Shown piece after piece: positions 1 to 7,589 of a DNA stretch of 53,957 nucleotides. The position numbers were made by a program, and so were the translations under genes. The stretch lies in the NCBI GenBank assembly GCA_045603485.1, contig JAZUMF010000043.1, positions 1 to 53,957 on the forward strand. The letters run 5' to 3'. Within the stretch, counting starts at the first letter, position 1, and each line of letters starts with the position of its first letter. Under the pieces are notes generated by a model. The model was not told where the DNA came from. It was given only the letters and a program-made list of their open reading frames with translations, and did not search any database. This DNA is from RGIG5952 sp045603485. Its GTDB lineage: Bacteria > Verrucomicrobiota > Kiritimatiellia > RFP12 > JAAYLN01.

Positions 1-1
1 A

Positions 2-223
2 CCTTTATCGGTAATACTTCGCTGCAAAATACGCCACTTCACCCATGGAGCCATCATAGGCTCAAAAGACTTCGTCAACGAAGAGTTTGAAAAGCATCGC
101 AGCCTCTTTAATCCAAAGCGAAAAACAGGCGCAAGAGGCATAGGCTTATGCAAAGACTGGAATGGCCTAAGACTTTGCTCGGCAAGAGACCTCAAAAAGT
201 CGCCGATAACCTTCAAGGCTTAA
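2..223 (+). CDS. REP-associated tyrosine transposase (Y1_Tnp, RAYT), C-terminal part
   Basis: This is the last 73 codons of a gene that enters from the left edge, so no start codon is present. The translated tail contains CKIRHFTHGAIIGSKDFVNE, then FNPKRKTGARGI, then a short GLRLCSARDL segment and the stop. This is the typical C-terminal signature of IS200-like REP-associated transposases, in which a basic 'RHFT-G-xxGS-xFV' block is followed by an 'F-PKRxxGAR' block. These enzymes use a catalytic tyrosine and a HUH motif to act on REP palindromes in single-stranded DNA; both catalytic elements would lie upstream of the window. The context fits: a perfect hairpin follows within 40 bases and an array of short palindromic repeats begins about 200 bases downstream. 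The family call is by eye and fairly confident; whether the gene is intact cannot be seen. Confidence 0.8.
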   Translation, partial: PLSVILRCKIRHFTHGAIIGSKDFVNEEFEKHRSLFNPKRKTGARGIGLCKDWNGLRLCSARDLKKSPITFKA

Positions 224-260
224 CGAAAATCCCTGAAAATTGCTAATCTTACCAATCTCA

Positions 261-285
261 ATGCCGCCAATTCTCTTGGCGGCAT
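261..285 (+). terminator. Perfect 10-bp hairpin downstream of the transposase
   Basis: ATGCCGCCAA and TTGGCGGCAT form a perfect 10-bp inverted repeat with a 5-base loop, 37 bases after the transposase stop codon. It is followed by GCTTTTGT, a weak T-rich stretch, so it may end transposase transcription. It could equally be a structural end of the element. Confidence 0.55.
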
Positions 286-430
286 AGGTGGCTTTTGTCT
301 CTATATGTGCGATAACGGACAAAACAGTGCTATTTCAGTGATAAACACCACTCCCAGTATGATTTTTTAGCTTGTTTAGACTGCAAAAACAGAGGCGAGT
401 AAGATGAATGTGGCATTGCCATAGCATCGG

Positions 431-610
431 GCCTGTCCCTTATGCGGAAAATGCAATAAAAAAACGGTGGTGAGATGTAAGGACTGTCCCTCGATTGGGT
501 ATGTGAGCAAATTTGTGATAAGTGGCTGATATTGGGTCTGTCCCTCAAGCGAGAATATGCAGTATTTGGTAGTTAGTATGGCAATGGCCTGTCCCTTGAG
601 CGGGAATGTG
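431..610 (-). repeat. Array of four REP-like GGGACAG palindromic units
   Basis: Four related units occur at 431-454, 481-505, 534-560 and 586-610. Each has a core GG-N-CTGTCCC followed by about six bases and a G-rich half (for example GCGGGAATGTG), so the unit can fold with a TCCC-N6-GGGA stem. Read on the minus strand the core is GGGACAG. Spacing between units is about 50 bases. The same family recurs at 28638-28660, and the GGGACAG core recurs in the 19827-20196 region. The array lies just downstream of a REP-associated transposase, the expected partner for such elements. The stretch 224-747 otherwise holds no gene that I can support. Confidence 0.65.
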
Positions 611-667
611 GCGTTTTTGCTATGGGGAGTTCCAAAAGTCTTTTTAACTGATTGTTTATGGGCAAGT

Positions 668-682
668 GAGATAACTTATCTC
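668..682. promoter_or_regulatory. Perfect 7-1-7 palindrome upstream of the exbB operon
   Basis: GAGATAA-C-TTATCTC is a perfect inverted repeat centred about 70 bases before the exbB start. Its length and symmetry fit a binding site for a dimeric regulator, but no regulator gene is nearby and only one copy was seen. Confidence 0.4.
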
Positions 683-747
683 GGAATTTTCTGGGATAAT
701 GGTGTGGTACTAGTAATATTCTCTTTAATTTGGTAATATATTGCATT

Positions 748-1593
748 ATGAAAAAGTCATATTCCATCTTATTTGCAATCACACTTGCCGTAGGTGCGGC
801 AGTTGCACAAAATACTATTCCCACACCAGTCATTCCCGAGGCTCAGCCTCCTGAAGTAACGGTGCAAGCTCCTACCGTCAAGATCGACGACAAGGGAGTC
901 TACGCCCCTACTGGCCAAACTGGCGCAACAAAATCTGCCACCTATGGTATGTCATTCCGCGAGGCATGGGGTTATGGCGGCTGGATTATGTGGATTCTTT
1001 TGGCGATCTCAGTTTATGCCGTTTCAATGGCAATTTATCTTTTGGCTTCATTGCGCGCCTCTCAAGTTGTGCCTAGGCGCCTTGTCGGTTCTGTCCGCGA
1101 TGCCATATTAAACAATGAGGATGATGCAGCACGCCGACTTTGCGATAGTCATCCATGTGCTTTTTCATCAATTGCCATGACTGCACTTGATTGTATTCGC
1201 GCAACAAACAAGGATGACAACTCTGACCTTCTTAATGATCTTGTACAGTCAGAAGGTTCTCGCATTACCGACGGTATGCAGTCGCAAGCTCAGATTCTTC
1301 TTGATCTTGCCGCTATCGCACCGATGATCGGTCTTCTTGGTACCACTCTTGGTATGCTTCAGGCTTTCGGCTCCATTGCTCAGGATGTGCTTGTCGCAGC
1401 AAAGCCTGTTATTCTTGCTCAAGGTGTGTCAAAGGCGATTATTACGACTATCGCAGGCTTGTTGGTTGCAATTCCATGTATGTTTGCCTATGCGATTTTC
1501 CGTCGTAGGGTTTCTGCATTGGCGGCTCTTCTTGAAAGTGCTGCGGCTGAAATCCGTACTGCCATTACGATTAGGAAGGATGCAAGCAAATGA
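748..1593 (+). CDS. exbB: MotA/TolQ/ExbB-type proton channel protein
   Basis: An inner-membrane proton-channel subunit of the ExbB/TolQ/MotA family, which with ExbD converts proton flow into movement of a periplasm-spanning partner. From the ATG at 748 the protein has 281 residues: a signal-peptide-like start (MKKSYSILFAITLAVGAAVA), a proline-rich periplasmic stretch to about residue 75, a membrane helix at 79-102, a cytoplasmic domain, and two conserved helices at about 183-210 (APMIGLLGTTLGML) and 230-252 (TTIAGLLVAIPCMFAYAIF). A TTG 18 bases upstream is in frame, but the ATG gives the cleaner signal peptide. No Shine-Dalgarno is visible; a TAATAT box at 734-739 lies 8 bases before the ATG. 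The N-terminal extension is typical of ExbB variants that carry a cleaved leader. The stop overlaps the exbD start by 4 bases. Confidence 0.9.
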   Translation: MKKSYSILFAITLAVGAAVAQNTIPTPVIPEAQPPEVTVQAPTVKIDDKGVYAPTGQTGATKSATYGMSFREAWGYGGWIMWILLAISVYAVSMAIYLLASLRASQVVPRRLVGSVRDAILNNEDDAARRLCDSHPCAFSSIAMTALDCIRATNKDDNSDLLNDLVQSEGSRITDGMQSQAQILLDLAAIAPMIGLLGTTLGMLQAFGSIAQDVLVAAKPVILAQGVSKAIITTIAGLLVAIPCMFAYAIFRRRVSALAALLESAAAEIRTAITIRKDASK

Positions 1594-2009
1594 GTTTTTT
1601 CAGCGGAAAAAAGCAGGCCTTGCCTGAATTCCAATTTACGGCGATGATTGATGTCGTCTTTCTGCTGCTATGCTTCTTTATCACGACTTCAGTCTTTTCG
1701 CAATGGGAAATGGAGGTTGATGTTGTACTTCCATCTGCGCAATCTTCTCAAATGCCTGACCGCCTTCCCGGTGAGGTGATAATCAATCTTACGGCAGATG
1801 GCAGAATGACAATCAACCAGCAGGATTTTACTATTGAAAAGCTCCAAGACAGGCTTGTTCGCCTTGCAAAGCTTTTTCCTGGCCAACCTGTCATTATACG
1901 CGCCGACAAAAATTCACGCACTGAGAATTTGATTGGCATCATTGATATTTGCCGAAAGGCCGATATCTGGAACATCTCGTTTGCCACTTCTGGGGAAGAA
2001 ACTAAATAA
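1590..2009 (+). CDS. exbD: ExbD/TolR family energy-transducing protein
   Basis: A 139-residue ExbD/TolR protein with a short cytoplasmic N-terminus, one membrane helix at about residues 17-38 and a periplasmic domain. The helix contains AMIDVVFLLLCFFITTS; Asp21 corresponds to the proton-carrying aspartate of ExbD/TolR (Asp25 in E. coli ExbD). The periplasmic part has the usual ExbD features, with a VIIRADKNSRTENLIGIIDI stretch. The ATG overlaps the exbB stop in an ATGA arrangement, so the two are translationally coupled. Only one ExbD is present in the operon, and the next two genes replace the expected TonB or TolA. Confidence 0.92.
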   Translation: MSFFSGKKQALPEFQFTAMIDVVFLLLCFFITTSVFSQWEMEVDVVLPSAQSSQMPDRLPGEVIINLTADGRMTINQQDFTIEKLQDRLVRLAKLFPGQPVIIRADKNSRTENLIGIIDICRKADIWNISFATSGEETK

Positions 2010-2017
2010 ATAGTCTT

Positions 2018-4369
2018 ATGAGTTTCACCAACAAAGGAATAACTCCGATAGCAATCTTCTCTTTGGGTTTGCTTTTTGCTTTAACGACAACGCTCAACGC
2101 GGAAGATATTTTAGGGCAAGACAGAAGATCCTTTGCCGACGGCTTGTATGCAAGGGGTCTTTATCGTTTGGCGATTCCCGAATACGAGAATCTTTCAAAG
2201 CAAACGCCACCGCCTCAAGAGCTTGACATAATCCTTTATCGTTTGGCTGAATGTAAGCGGCAAAATGGAGACTTGCAGGGTACTGTTGCTTTGTGTAACC
2301 GCGTCTTAAAAGAATTTCCGAATGGCAAAGCGATATTTCACGCTCGGATTTCTCTTGCTCAAGCACTTGACGCACTCGGGCAAAAGCAACAGGCGGCAAC
2401 AATCTTTGAGACTATTGCAACAGACCCTGCGGCTGATCAAGAGTTACGCTCTTTGGCTATGTATTTTTCAGGTGAAAGCCGCTACGCATCAGGCGACTAC
2501 AACACCGCAAAAATTCGCTTTGGCATGCTCTTAAAAATGCTTGAAGGCTTTAAGCCTTTTCAAAACTCTAACGACATTAAGGCGTATGCAAAGTTATATT
2601 TGGCAGATATTGATGGACGCGACCCTCTTAAAACGGACTCTGCTCTTGCACAATACAAGGCTATAGCCGACTCGCCGGTTACGCCAGGTATTGGCGCAAA
2701 GGCACTTTATAAGGGTGCCGTTTTGGCTTTCAATTCCAAAAAATATGAAGAGGCCGTTTCGCGCTTTGCCCTATTATTTGGCAAATATCCCAACGACGCC
2801 TTGGTTTATGAAGCAATGCTTCCTGCCGCGTGGTCAAACTTTAATATCGGGCGTTACTCTGAGGCTCTAACTCTTGCTGAGAAAACAGCAGTCTCACCTG
2901 TCGCCAACAATCCTGTCAAGGCGGAATGCGCCTATATCAAGGCTTCAAGTCTAAATAAACTCCTTAGGAGGGACGAAGCTGTTATAGCCTTTGATGAGCT
3001 GATTTCAAAATATCCAAACTCATCCTTTGCCGACGCTGCGCGATATGAGCGTCTTGTTGCGCTATTTAACGATGGCGCTTACTTGCAGGTTTTGCGCGAT
3101 GCGGCAACAATATCCAATCCGTCTCCGTCATTTGCCGCCGATTTGATTTGGCTCCAAGCTGAATCTGCCGAAGCACTTAAGGATAGTTCCCGAGCTGCAC
3201 AATTCTATCAAATGCTGGCCAACCGCTATCCCGACTCATCTCTAGCTCCCGATGCTCTCTACCGCTATGCGACGCATCTTCGAAATGGCCAAAACTGGCT
3301 GGAGGCCGCCAACGCTTACCAAAAGCTTATAGCGGCATATAAAAATTCTGAGCTGATTCCTTATTCGCTCTGCGCTTCCGGCACCTGTTACTTTTATTTA
3401 GAAAAATTTGAAAGCGCAATTCGTGATTTCGACAAGCTCATCACTGACTATCAAGGGCATAAGCTCATTCCTGAAGCGACCTTCCAAAAGGCTTTGTCAC
3501 AGGAAAAGCTTGGACAGAAAAAGGAAGCTGGCGCAACTCTAGACACTCTTCTTGCAGACTATCCTAAATTTGAGCGCAATATTGATGTAAAGCTTGCCCG
3601 TGCCAGAATCAGTTATGAACGCAAGGATTTTGGCGATGCGGAGAAGATTCTTAAAGAGTTGCTTAAAAGCAGTCTTTCTCAAGAGCTTTCCCGCGAAACG
3701 AGCTTTCTTTTGGGTCTTGTCCTTGAAGCTCAGGGACGGGCGACTGAGGCTGCTTCGCAATTCCAGCCGCTTCTGGAAGAATCCTTCCGCGATAAGATTG
3801 ATCCTAGCCGATTGGCATGGCTTGCCGATTTTCAGTTCTCTCAAAAGAAATACAATGAAGCTATTACCGCGGCAAATGAGCTTATAAAGCGGGAAATCAC
3901 CCCTGAGTTGCAGCAGTCAGCTCAAGTAATTTTGGCTCGCAGCCAGTTGGCCTTGGCAAATACAAATGCAGCGGCTCTGGCCTTCAAGGCGGCGGCAGAC
4001 TCCCCTGCCCGTACTCATTACTCTGCTGAAGCGGCTCTCCGCTACGGAGAATTGATTCTTGATGACAAATCGCAGCAATCCACTGCGCGCCGATACTTGC
4101 AAGAGGCCGCCCGTAGAGCCTCCGACCCGTCACTTGGTGCTGTTAGAGCCAATGCCTACTATGATCTTGCCAGACTTGCCGAGCTAGAAGGCAACAACGA
4201 GGAAGCCATCAGGCTTTTCCTTGCGATGTCACTCCTTTATGAAGACAAGGAGCTTGTGACTAAGGCAATGCTTTCGGCCTCAGGGTTGCTTAAATCTGCC
4301 GGTAGACACGATGAAGCCGCCGCTGTTGAAGAAGACCTTAAAACACGCTATCCCGAAGGTTCCAAATGA
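2018..4369 (+). CDS. Large periplasmic tetratricopeptide-repeat protein
   Basis: A 783-residue protein with an N-terminal signal peptide (IAIFSLGLLFALTTTLNA, cleaved near residue 29) followed almost entirely by degenerate TPR helices. Recurring 34-36-residue units have the pattern Y-A-x-A-x-x-x-F-x-x-L-x-x-x-YP, for example KYEEAVSRFALLFGKYPND and NWLEAANAYQKLIAAYKNSE. TPR solenoids of this kind bind partner proteins; YbgF/CpoB plays such a role next to Tol-Pal. The gene lies 8 bases after exbD and overlaps the next gene by 4 bases, so it belongs to the same complex or process. No catalytic domain is visible. A periplasmic or outer-membrane scaffold for the ExbBD-driven machine is an inference. 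Confidence 0.85.
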   Translation: MSFTNKGITPIAIFSLGLLFALTTTLNAEDILGQDRRSFADGLYARGLYRLAIPEYENLSKQTPPPQELDIILYRLAECKRQNGDLQGTVALCNRVLKEFPNGKAIFHARISLAQALDALGQKQQAATIFETIATDPAADQELRSLAMYFSGESRYASGDYNTAKIRFGMLLKMLEGFKPFQNSNDIKAYAKLYLADIDGRDPLKTDSALAQYKAIADSPVTPGIGAKALYKGAVLAFNSKKYEEAVSRFALLFGKYPNDALVYEAMLPAAWSNFNIGRYSEALTLAEKTAVSPVANNPVKAECAYIKASSLNKLLRRDEAVIAFDELISKYPNSSFADAARYERLVALFNDGAYLQVLRDAATISNPSPSFAADLIWLQAESAEALKDSSRAAQFYQMLANRYPDSSLAPDALYRYATHLRNGQNWLEAANAYQKLIAAYKNSELIPYSLCASGTCYFYLEKFESAIRDFDKLITDYQGHKLIPEATFQKALSQEKLGQKKEAGATLDTLLADYPKFERNIDVKLARARISYERKDFGDAEKILKELLKSSLSQELSRETSFLLGLVLEAQGRATEAASQFQPLLEESFRDKIDPSRLAWLADFQFSQKKYNEAITAANELIKREITPELQQSAQVILARSQLALANTNAAALAFKAAADSPARTHYSAEAALRYGELILDDKSQQSTARRYLQEAARRASDPSLGAVRANAYYDLARLAELEGNNEEAIRLFLAMSLLYEDKELVTKAMLSASGLLKSAGRHDEAAAVEEDLKTRYPEGSK

Positions 4370-6135
4370 GAGAATATTCAAAACAGGATTCCTTCTACGA
4401 AAGGTATAACGAAAACCGTTACGGATTGCTTATAATAACGGCGATCGTTTCGTTTTTAATCCATTATTTCCTCTATATGCGTATGGCCGACATGCGTTTT
4501 GATGTTACTGCAGAGGTGCCGGAAAAATATCGCGCTCAGAAGGAAAATAACATTGTAAACTTTGAGCACATTGCAGAGGATCCGTTCAAAACGCTTCCTG
4601 CACCAGAATTCGGAGATAGCAGCGCGAAGCCTGGTGTTGGCATGAGCTCTGATGAGCTTTCACAAATTCTTGAAGCTCCTGTCATGACCTTCTCCGCGCC
4701 TCCTGTCTCACAACCGGTTCTTGAAGCTGCGACAATAAAGGAGGTCAAGGTTTCAGAGATAGCGCCGGCAGATCATGTTTGGCAGCCGCGGCAAGAAATA
4801 ATCAAGGTTGTCGATAAGATTGTCAGAGATGATGTTGCGTTAATGCCTAGGCGAGAAATCTTTGCTATTGAACGCATTCAATCTGCCCCCGATTACGCTC
4901 CTGCGGTTGAGCTTTCAAAGGATATTAAGATTCCGGTCCTTAAATCCAACATCTCCCCTAAGCCGCTTGCCGGCGTTGGAACAAAAAAGGATGTCAAGCC
5001 AAAGCCCGTACAATCTGTTGCTGAAGAAATTCGCAAAGATTCAGCCATAAAGCCAAATACCGCACTTACTCAATTTGGCGAAAAGCCCGGAGAAATTACC
5101 GATTTTCAAGCCGTTGATTCCCGTTTGAGCATCAGTACTGAGATTTCTGATAAAACCGACAAATATGGTCGAAAATATTTCAAGCTTACGCTATTTCCCC
5201 GCGACAACGCCTCTCTACCTGTGGTGCCGAAAGACATAGTCTTTGTTCAAGACGCGTCTCGATCTCTTGCTATGCAGCGTCTCCACTTTTGCAAGGCCGG
5301 ACTTATCAATTCCCTCGCATTTCTAAAGCCCGAGGACAGATTTAATGTTGTTTCATTTAGAGACAATGCTACATTTTGTTTTCCGGGAGGCTGGGCAAAA
5401 CCGACCGAGGCAAATATTTTGGCGGCTACGACTTTTATAAAGAGCTTGAATTCAGAGGGTAATACCGATCTTTTCGAGTCGTTAAAATCACTTCTTTCTT
5501 TGCCACGAGACCCTGCAAGACCATTGGTTGTCGTTGTTATTACCGATGGCAAAGCCACAACAGGCATAACGCAATCTTCACGAATTATAGGTGAATTTTC
5601 AAAGCTGAACGACAATATGTCGCTATATGTTTTGGGTACACATGGTAATGCAAACGGGTATCTTCTTGATATGCTCTCATTCTGCAATCGCGGCGAGCAA
5701 TTCATTGTGAGAACTGGGCGATGGGATATTCCGCAAGCGATAGAGCGACTCGTCGCAAACTGCAAAGATCCGATTTTGGGGCGTATCGGGGTCACAACCG
5801 ACTCAGCTTCTAAAGCCGAGATATTCCCGTTGCCGTCGGCCAATCTCTATGCCGGGAAACCCCTTGTCTATTATGGCTCATGCGATAGCGACACGCAAAA
5901 AATCGTATTGCAAGTTCGCGGCGAAGGCGGCAAGGCAAAATGCGATATCATCTTTGATATTGACTTGGCAAATGCCATAAAGTCCAGAATCGATCTTAAA
6001 GCCGAATGGGCAAAGCGTAAAATGCACACACTCGTCGGTGCATATGCTCGCGACCCTAATAGAGACACTCTTCTCGAAATGCAACGACTTAGCATAGAAA
6101 CGGGATTACCTATCCCATACTATGGTGAGTTTTAA
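4366..6135 (+). CDS. TonB-like membrane anchor fused to a von Willebrand factor A domain
   Basis: A 589-residue protein with a short cytoplasmic start, a single membrane helix at about residues 20-38 and a long periplasmic part. The helix contains S29-F-L-I-H33, matching the S-x3-H motif by which the TonB and TolA helices couple to ExbBD/TolQR. A low-complexity, proline- and lysine-rich linker follows (to about residue 255), as in TonB. Residues 290-470 form a vWA domain with a complete MIDAS metal site: D296-A-S298-R-S300, T367 in GNTDLF, and D394 in VVVITDGKATT. The remaining 120 residues look like beta sandwich. It overlaps the TPR gene and ends 20 bases before the GH39 gene. A vWA output domain on a TonB-type anchor is unusual. 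Role unknown; binding of a metal-dependent partner at the outer membrane is inferred. Confidence 0.85.
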   Translation: MREYSKQDSFYERYNENRYGLLIITAIVSFLIHYFLYMRMADMRFDVTAEVPEKYRAQKENNIVNFEHIAEDPFKTLPAPEFGDSSAKPGVGMSSDELSQILEAPVMTFSAPPVSQPVLEAATIKEVKVSEIAPADHVWQPRQEIIKVVDKIVRDDVALMPRREIFAIERIQSAPDYAPAVELSKDIKIPVLKSNISPKPLAGVGTKKDVKPKPVQSVAEEIRKDSAIKPNTALTQFGEKPGEITDFQAVDSRLSISTEISDKTDKYGRKYFKLTLFPRDNASLPVVPKDIVFVQDASRSLAMQRLHFCKAGLINSLAFLKPEDRFNVVSFRDNATFCFPGGWAKPTEANILAATTFIKSLNSEGNTDLFESLKSLLSLPRDPARPLVVVVITDGKATTGITQSSRIIGEFSKLNDNMSLYVLGTHGNANGYLLDMLSFCNRGEQFIVRTGRWDIPQAIERLVANCKDPILGRIGVTTDSASKAEIFPLPSANLYAGKPLVYYGSCDSDTQKIVLQVRGEGGKAKCDIIFDIDLANAIKSRIDLKAEWAKRKMHTLVGAYARDPNRDTLLEMQRLSIETGLPIPYYGEF

Positions 6136-6155
6136 CCTCAAAAACTAGTTAAGTT

Positions 6156-7538
6156 ATGAATATACAAGCGACTGCCGACTTCTCAAAAATCACAGGCAAA
6201 ATCAATCCCTGGCTCCATTGTGCAGGATTTAATCCTTATTTTCACAATCGCAATCTGCGAAACAATGACGATATGATTAAAGACCTTAATCTTAGGGCCT
6301 TAAGAACGCACGATTGGGCGCTTGTGAACCCAGGTCAACGCATTATCGATACACACTTCATCTTCCCGTTGATGAAGCTCGACCCCAAAGACCCGGCAAG
6401 CTACTACTTTGACGCTACAGACTCAATACTAAAGCTGACTCGCGATATGGGCGTCGAAGTCTTCTATCGTATGGGTACATCTATTGAGCACACGGGCTCA
6501 GCAGGACATTTCAATATCACAATTCCTGAAGACTACGAAAAGTATGCCGAAGTTATGGCGGGAATCGTACGCCATTACAATAGAGGCTGGGCCAATGGCT
6601 ACAATTGGGATATCAAGTATTGGGAAATCTGGAACGAGCCTGACGGCATCAAAAACTGCTGGGCCGGCAACGGAGAACCTCCTGATGTCCTCCGAAAGAA
6701 ATTCGTCAAACTATTCGTTACAATTTTGAAGCGTCTCAAGAGTGAATTTCCAGAGATTCAGGTTGGCGGCCCTGCTCTTTGCTGGGAAGATCCGGTCTAC
6801 TTCACCGAGATTTTGACAGCTTGCAAGGAAGCGGGCATAGCCCCGGACTTTGTCTCTTGGCACCATTATGCACGCAATCCGAACCCCGAGGCGCTCTTGA
6901 ACTCACCTTACAAAATGCGTGCCTTATGCGACAGCCTTGGCTTTAAAGAGACAAAGCTCATCATCAACGAATGGCACTATATCATAACATGGGATGGTTT
7001 ACATGGCGACCCGAATTTCCATTCGCCCGATATGGCAAAGCGTGCGCAGGAGGGGCCGACAGGTCATAACGGCATTGATGCAGCCACCTTCAATCTCTAT
7101 GTCATGAGCAAATGGCAAAAGGACGCTGTCCTTGACCAGGCTTATTACTATGGCTCGGGGCAAATGGGCTTTTGGGGATTTCTTGATGGGTACGGTCAAC
7201 CGACAAAGACTTACTTCTCACTACTGATGATGGGCGAGATTGTCGCCAATTGCGAAAGTATGGTCGAGAGCGAATCTTCATCTCAAAGGATTTCTACGCT
7301 TGCGGCTTGGTCAAAAGACAAAAAGCACGCCTACTTTTTGGTCAACGAATATCGCGGTGTTGAGCAACTTATCAACATCGAAATCAAAGGTCTTAAAGAA
7401 ATCAGAGACATTGAAGCCTTTGTCTTGGACAACTCGCGCAATCTTCTCCCCATTGATGTCGAAATGCATGACAACAAGGTTACGCTCTTTAAGGATGGCC
7501 CTCACTCCGCTGCGTTTCTTCTTAAAATTGAAGTCTAA
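6156..7538 (+). CDS. GH39-like glycoside hydrolase (first copy)
   Basis: A 460-residue (beta/alpha)8 glycoside hydrolase resembling GH39 beta-xylosidases of clan GH-A. The acid/base motif is intact in YWEIWNEPDG (N160, E161) and the nucleophile lies in IINEWHY (E272), with the expected strand-4 and strand-7 spacing of about 110 residues. A small C-terminal beta domain follows the barrel (about residues 370-460). There is no signal peptide, so it probably acts in the cytoplasm on imported oligosaccharides. It follows the vWA gene by 20 bases without its own clear ribosome-binding site and is followed by a close paralogue 51 bases later. Substrate cannot be told from sequence; xylosides are the family norm. 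Confidence 0.8.
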   Translation: MNIQATADFSKITGKINPWLHCAGFNPYFHNRNLRNNDDMIKDLNLRALRTHDWALVNPGQRIIDTHFIFPLMKLDPKDPASYYFDATDSILKLTRDMGVEVFYRMGTSIEHTGSAGHFNITIPEDYEKYAEVMAGIVRHYNRGWANGYNWDIKYWEIWNEPDGIKNCWAGNGEPPDVLRKKFVKLFVTILKRLKSEFPEIQVGGPALCWEDPVYFTEILTACKEAGIAPDFVSWHHYARNPNPEALLNSPYKMRALCDSLGFKETKLIINEWHYIITWDGLHGDPNFHSPDMAKRAQEGPTGHNGIDAATFNLYVMSKWQKDAVLDQAYYYGSGQMGFWGFLDGYGQPTKTYFSLLMMGEIVANCESMVESESSSQRISTLAAWSKDKKHAYFLVNEYRGVEQLINIEIKGLKEIRDIEAFVLDNSRNLLPIDVEMHDNKVTLFKDGPHSAAFLLKIEV

Positions 7539-7589
7539 ATCGGCATAAAGATTCGAATAGCCCCCAAAAAAAACAAGCGAGGAACAATT

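Noticed and set aside
330..833. Minus-strand open frames in the repeat array
   Set aside because: They consist of REP-like repeats and overlap the exbB start; no ribosome-binding site or family match.
5247..5843. 198-codon minus-strand frame inside the vWA gene
   Set aside because: Antisense shadow of a clear coding gene with no independent support.
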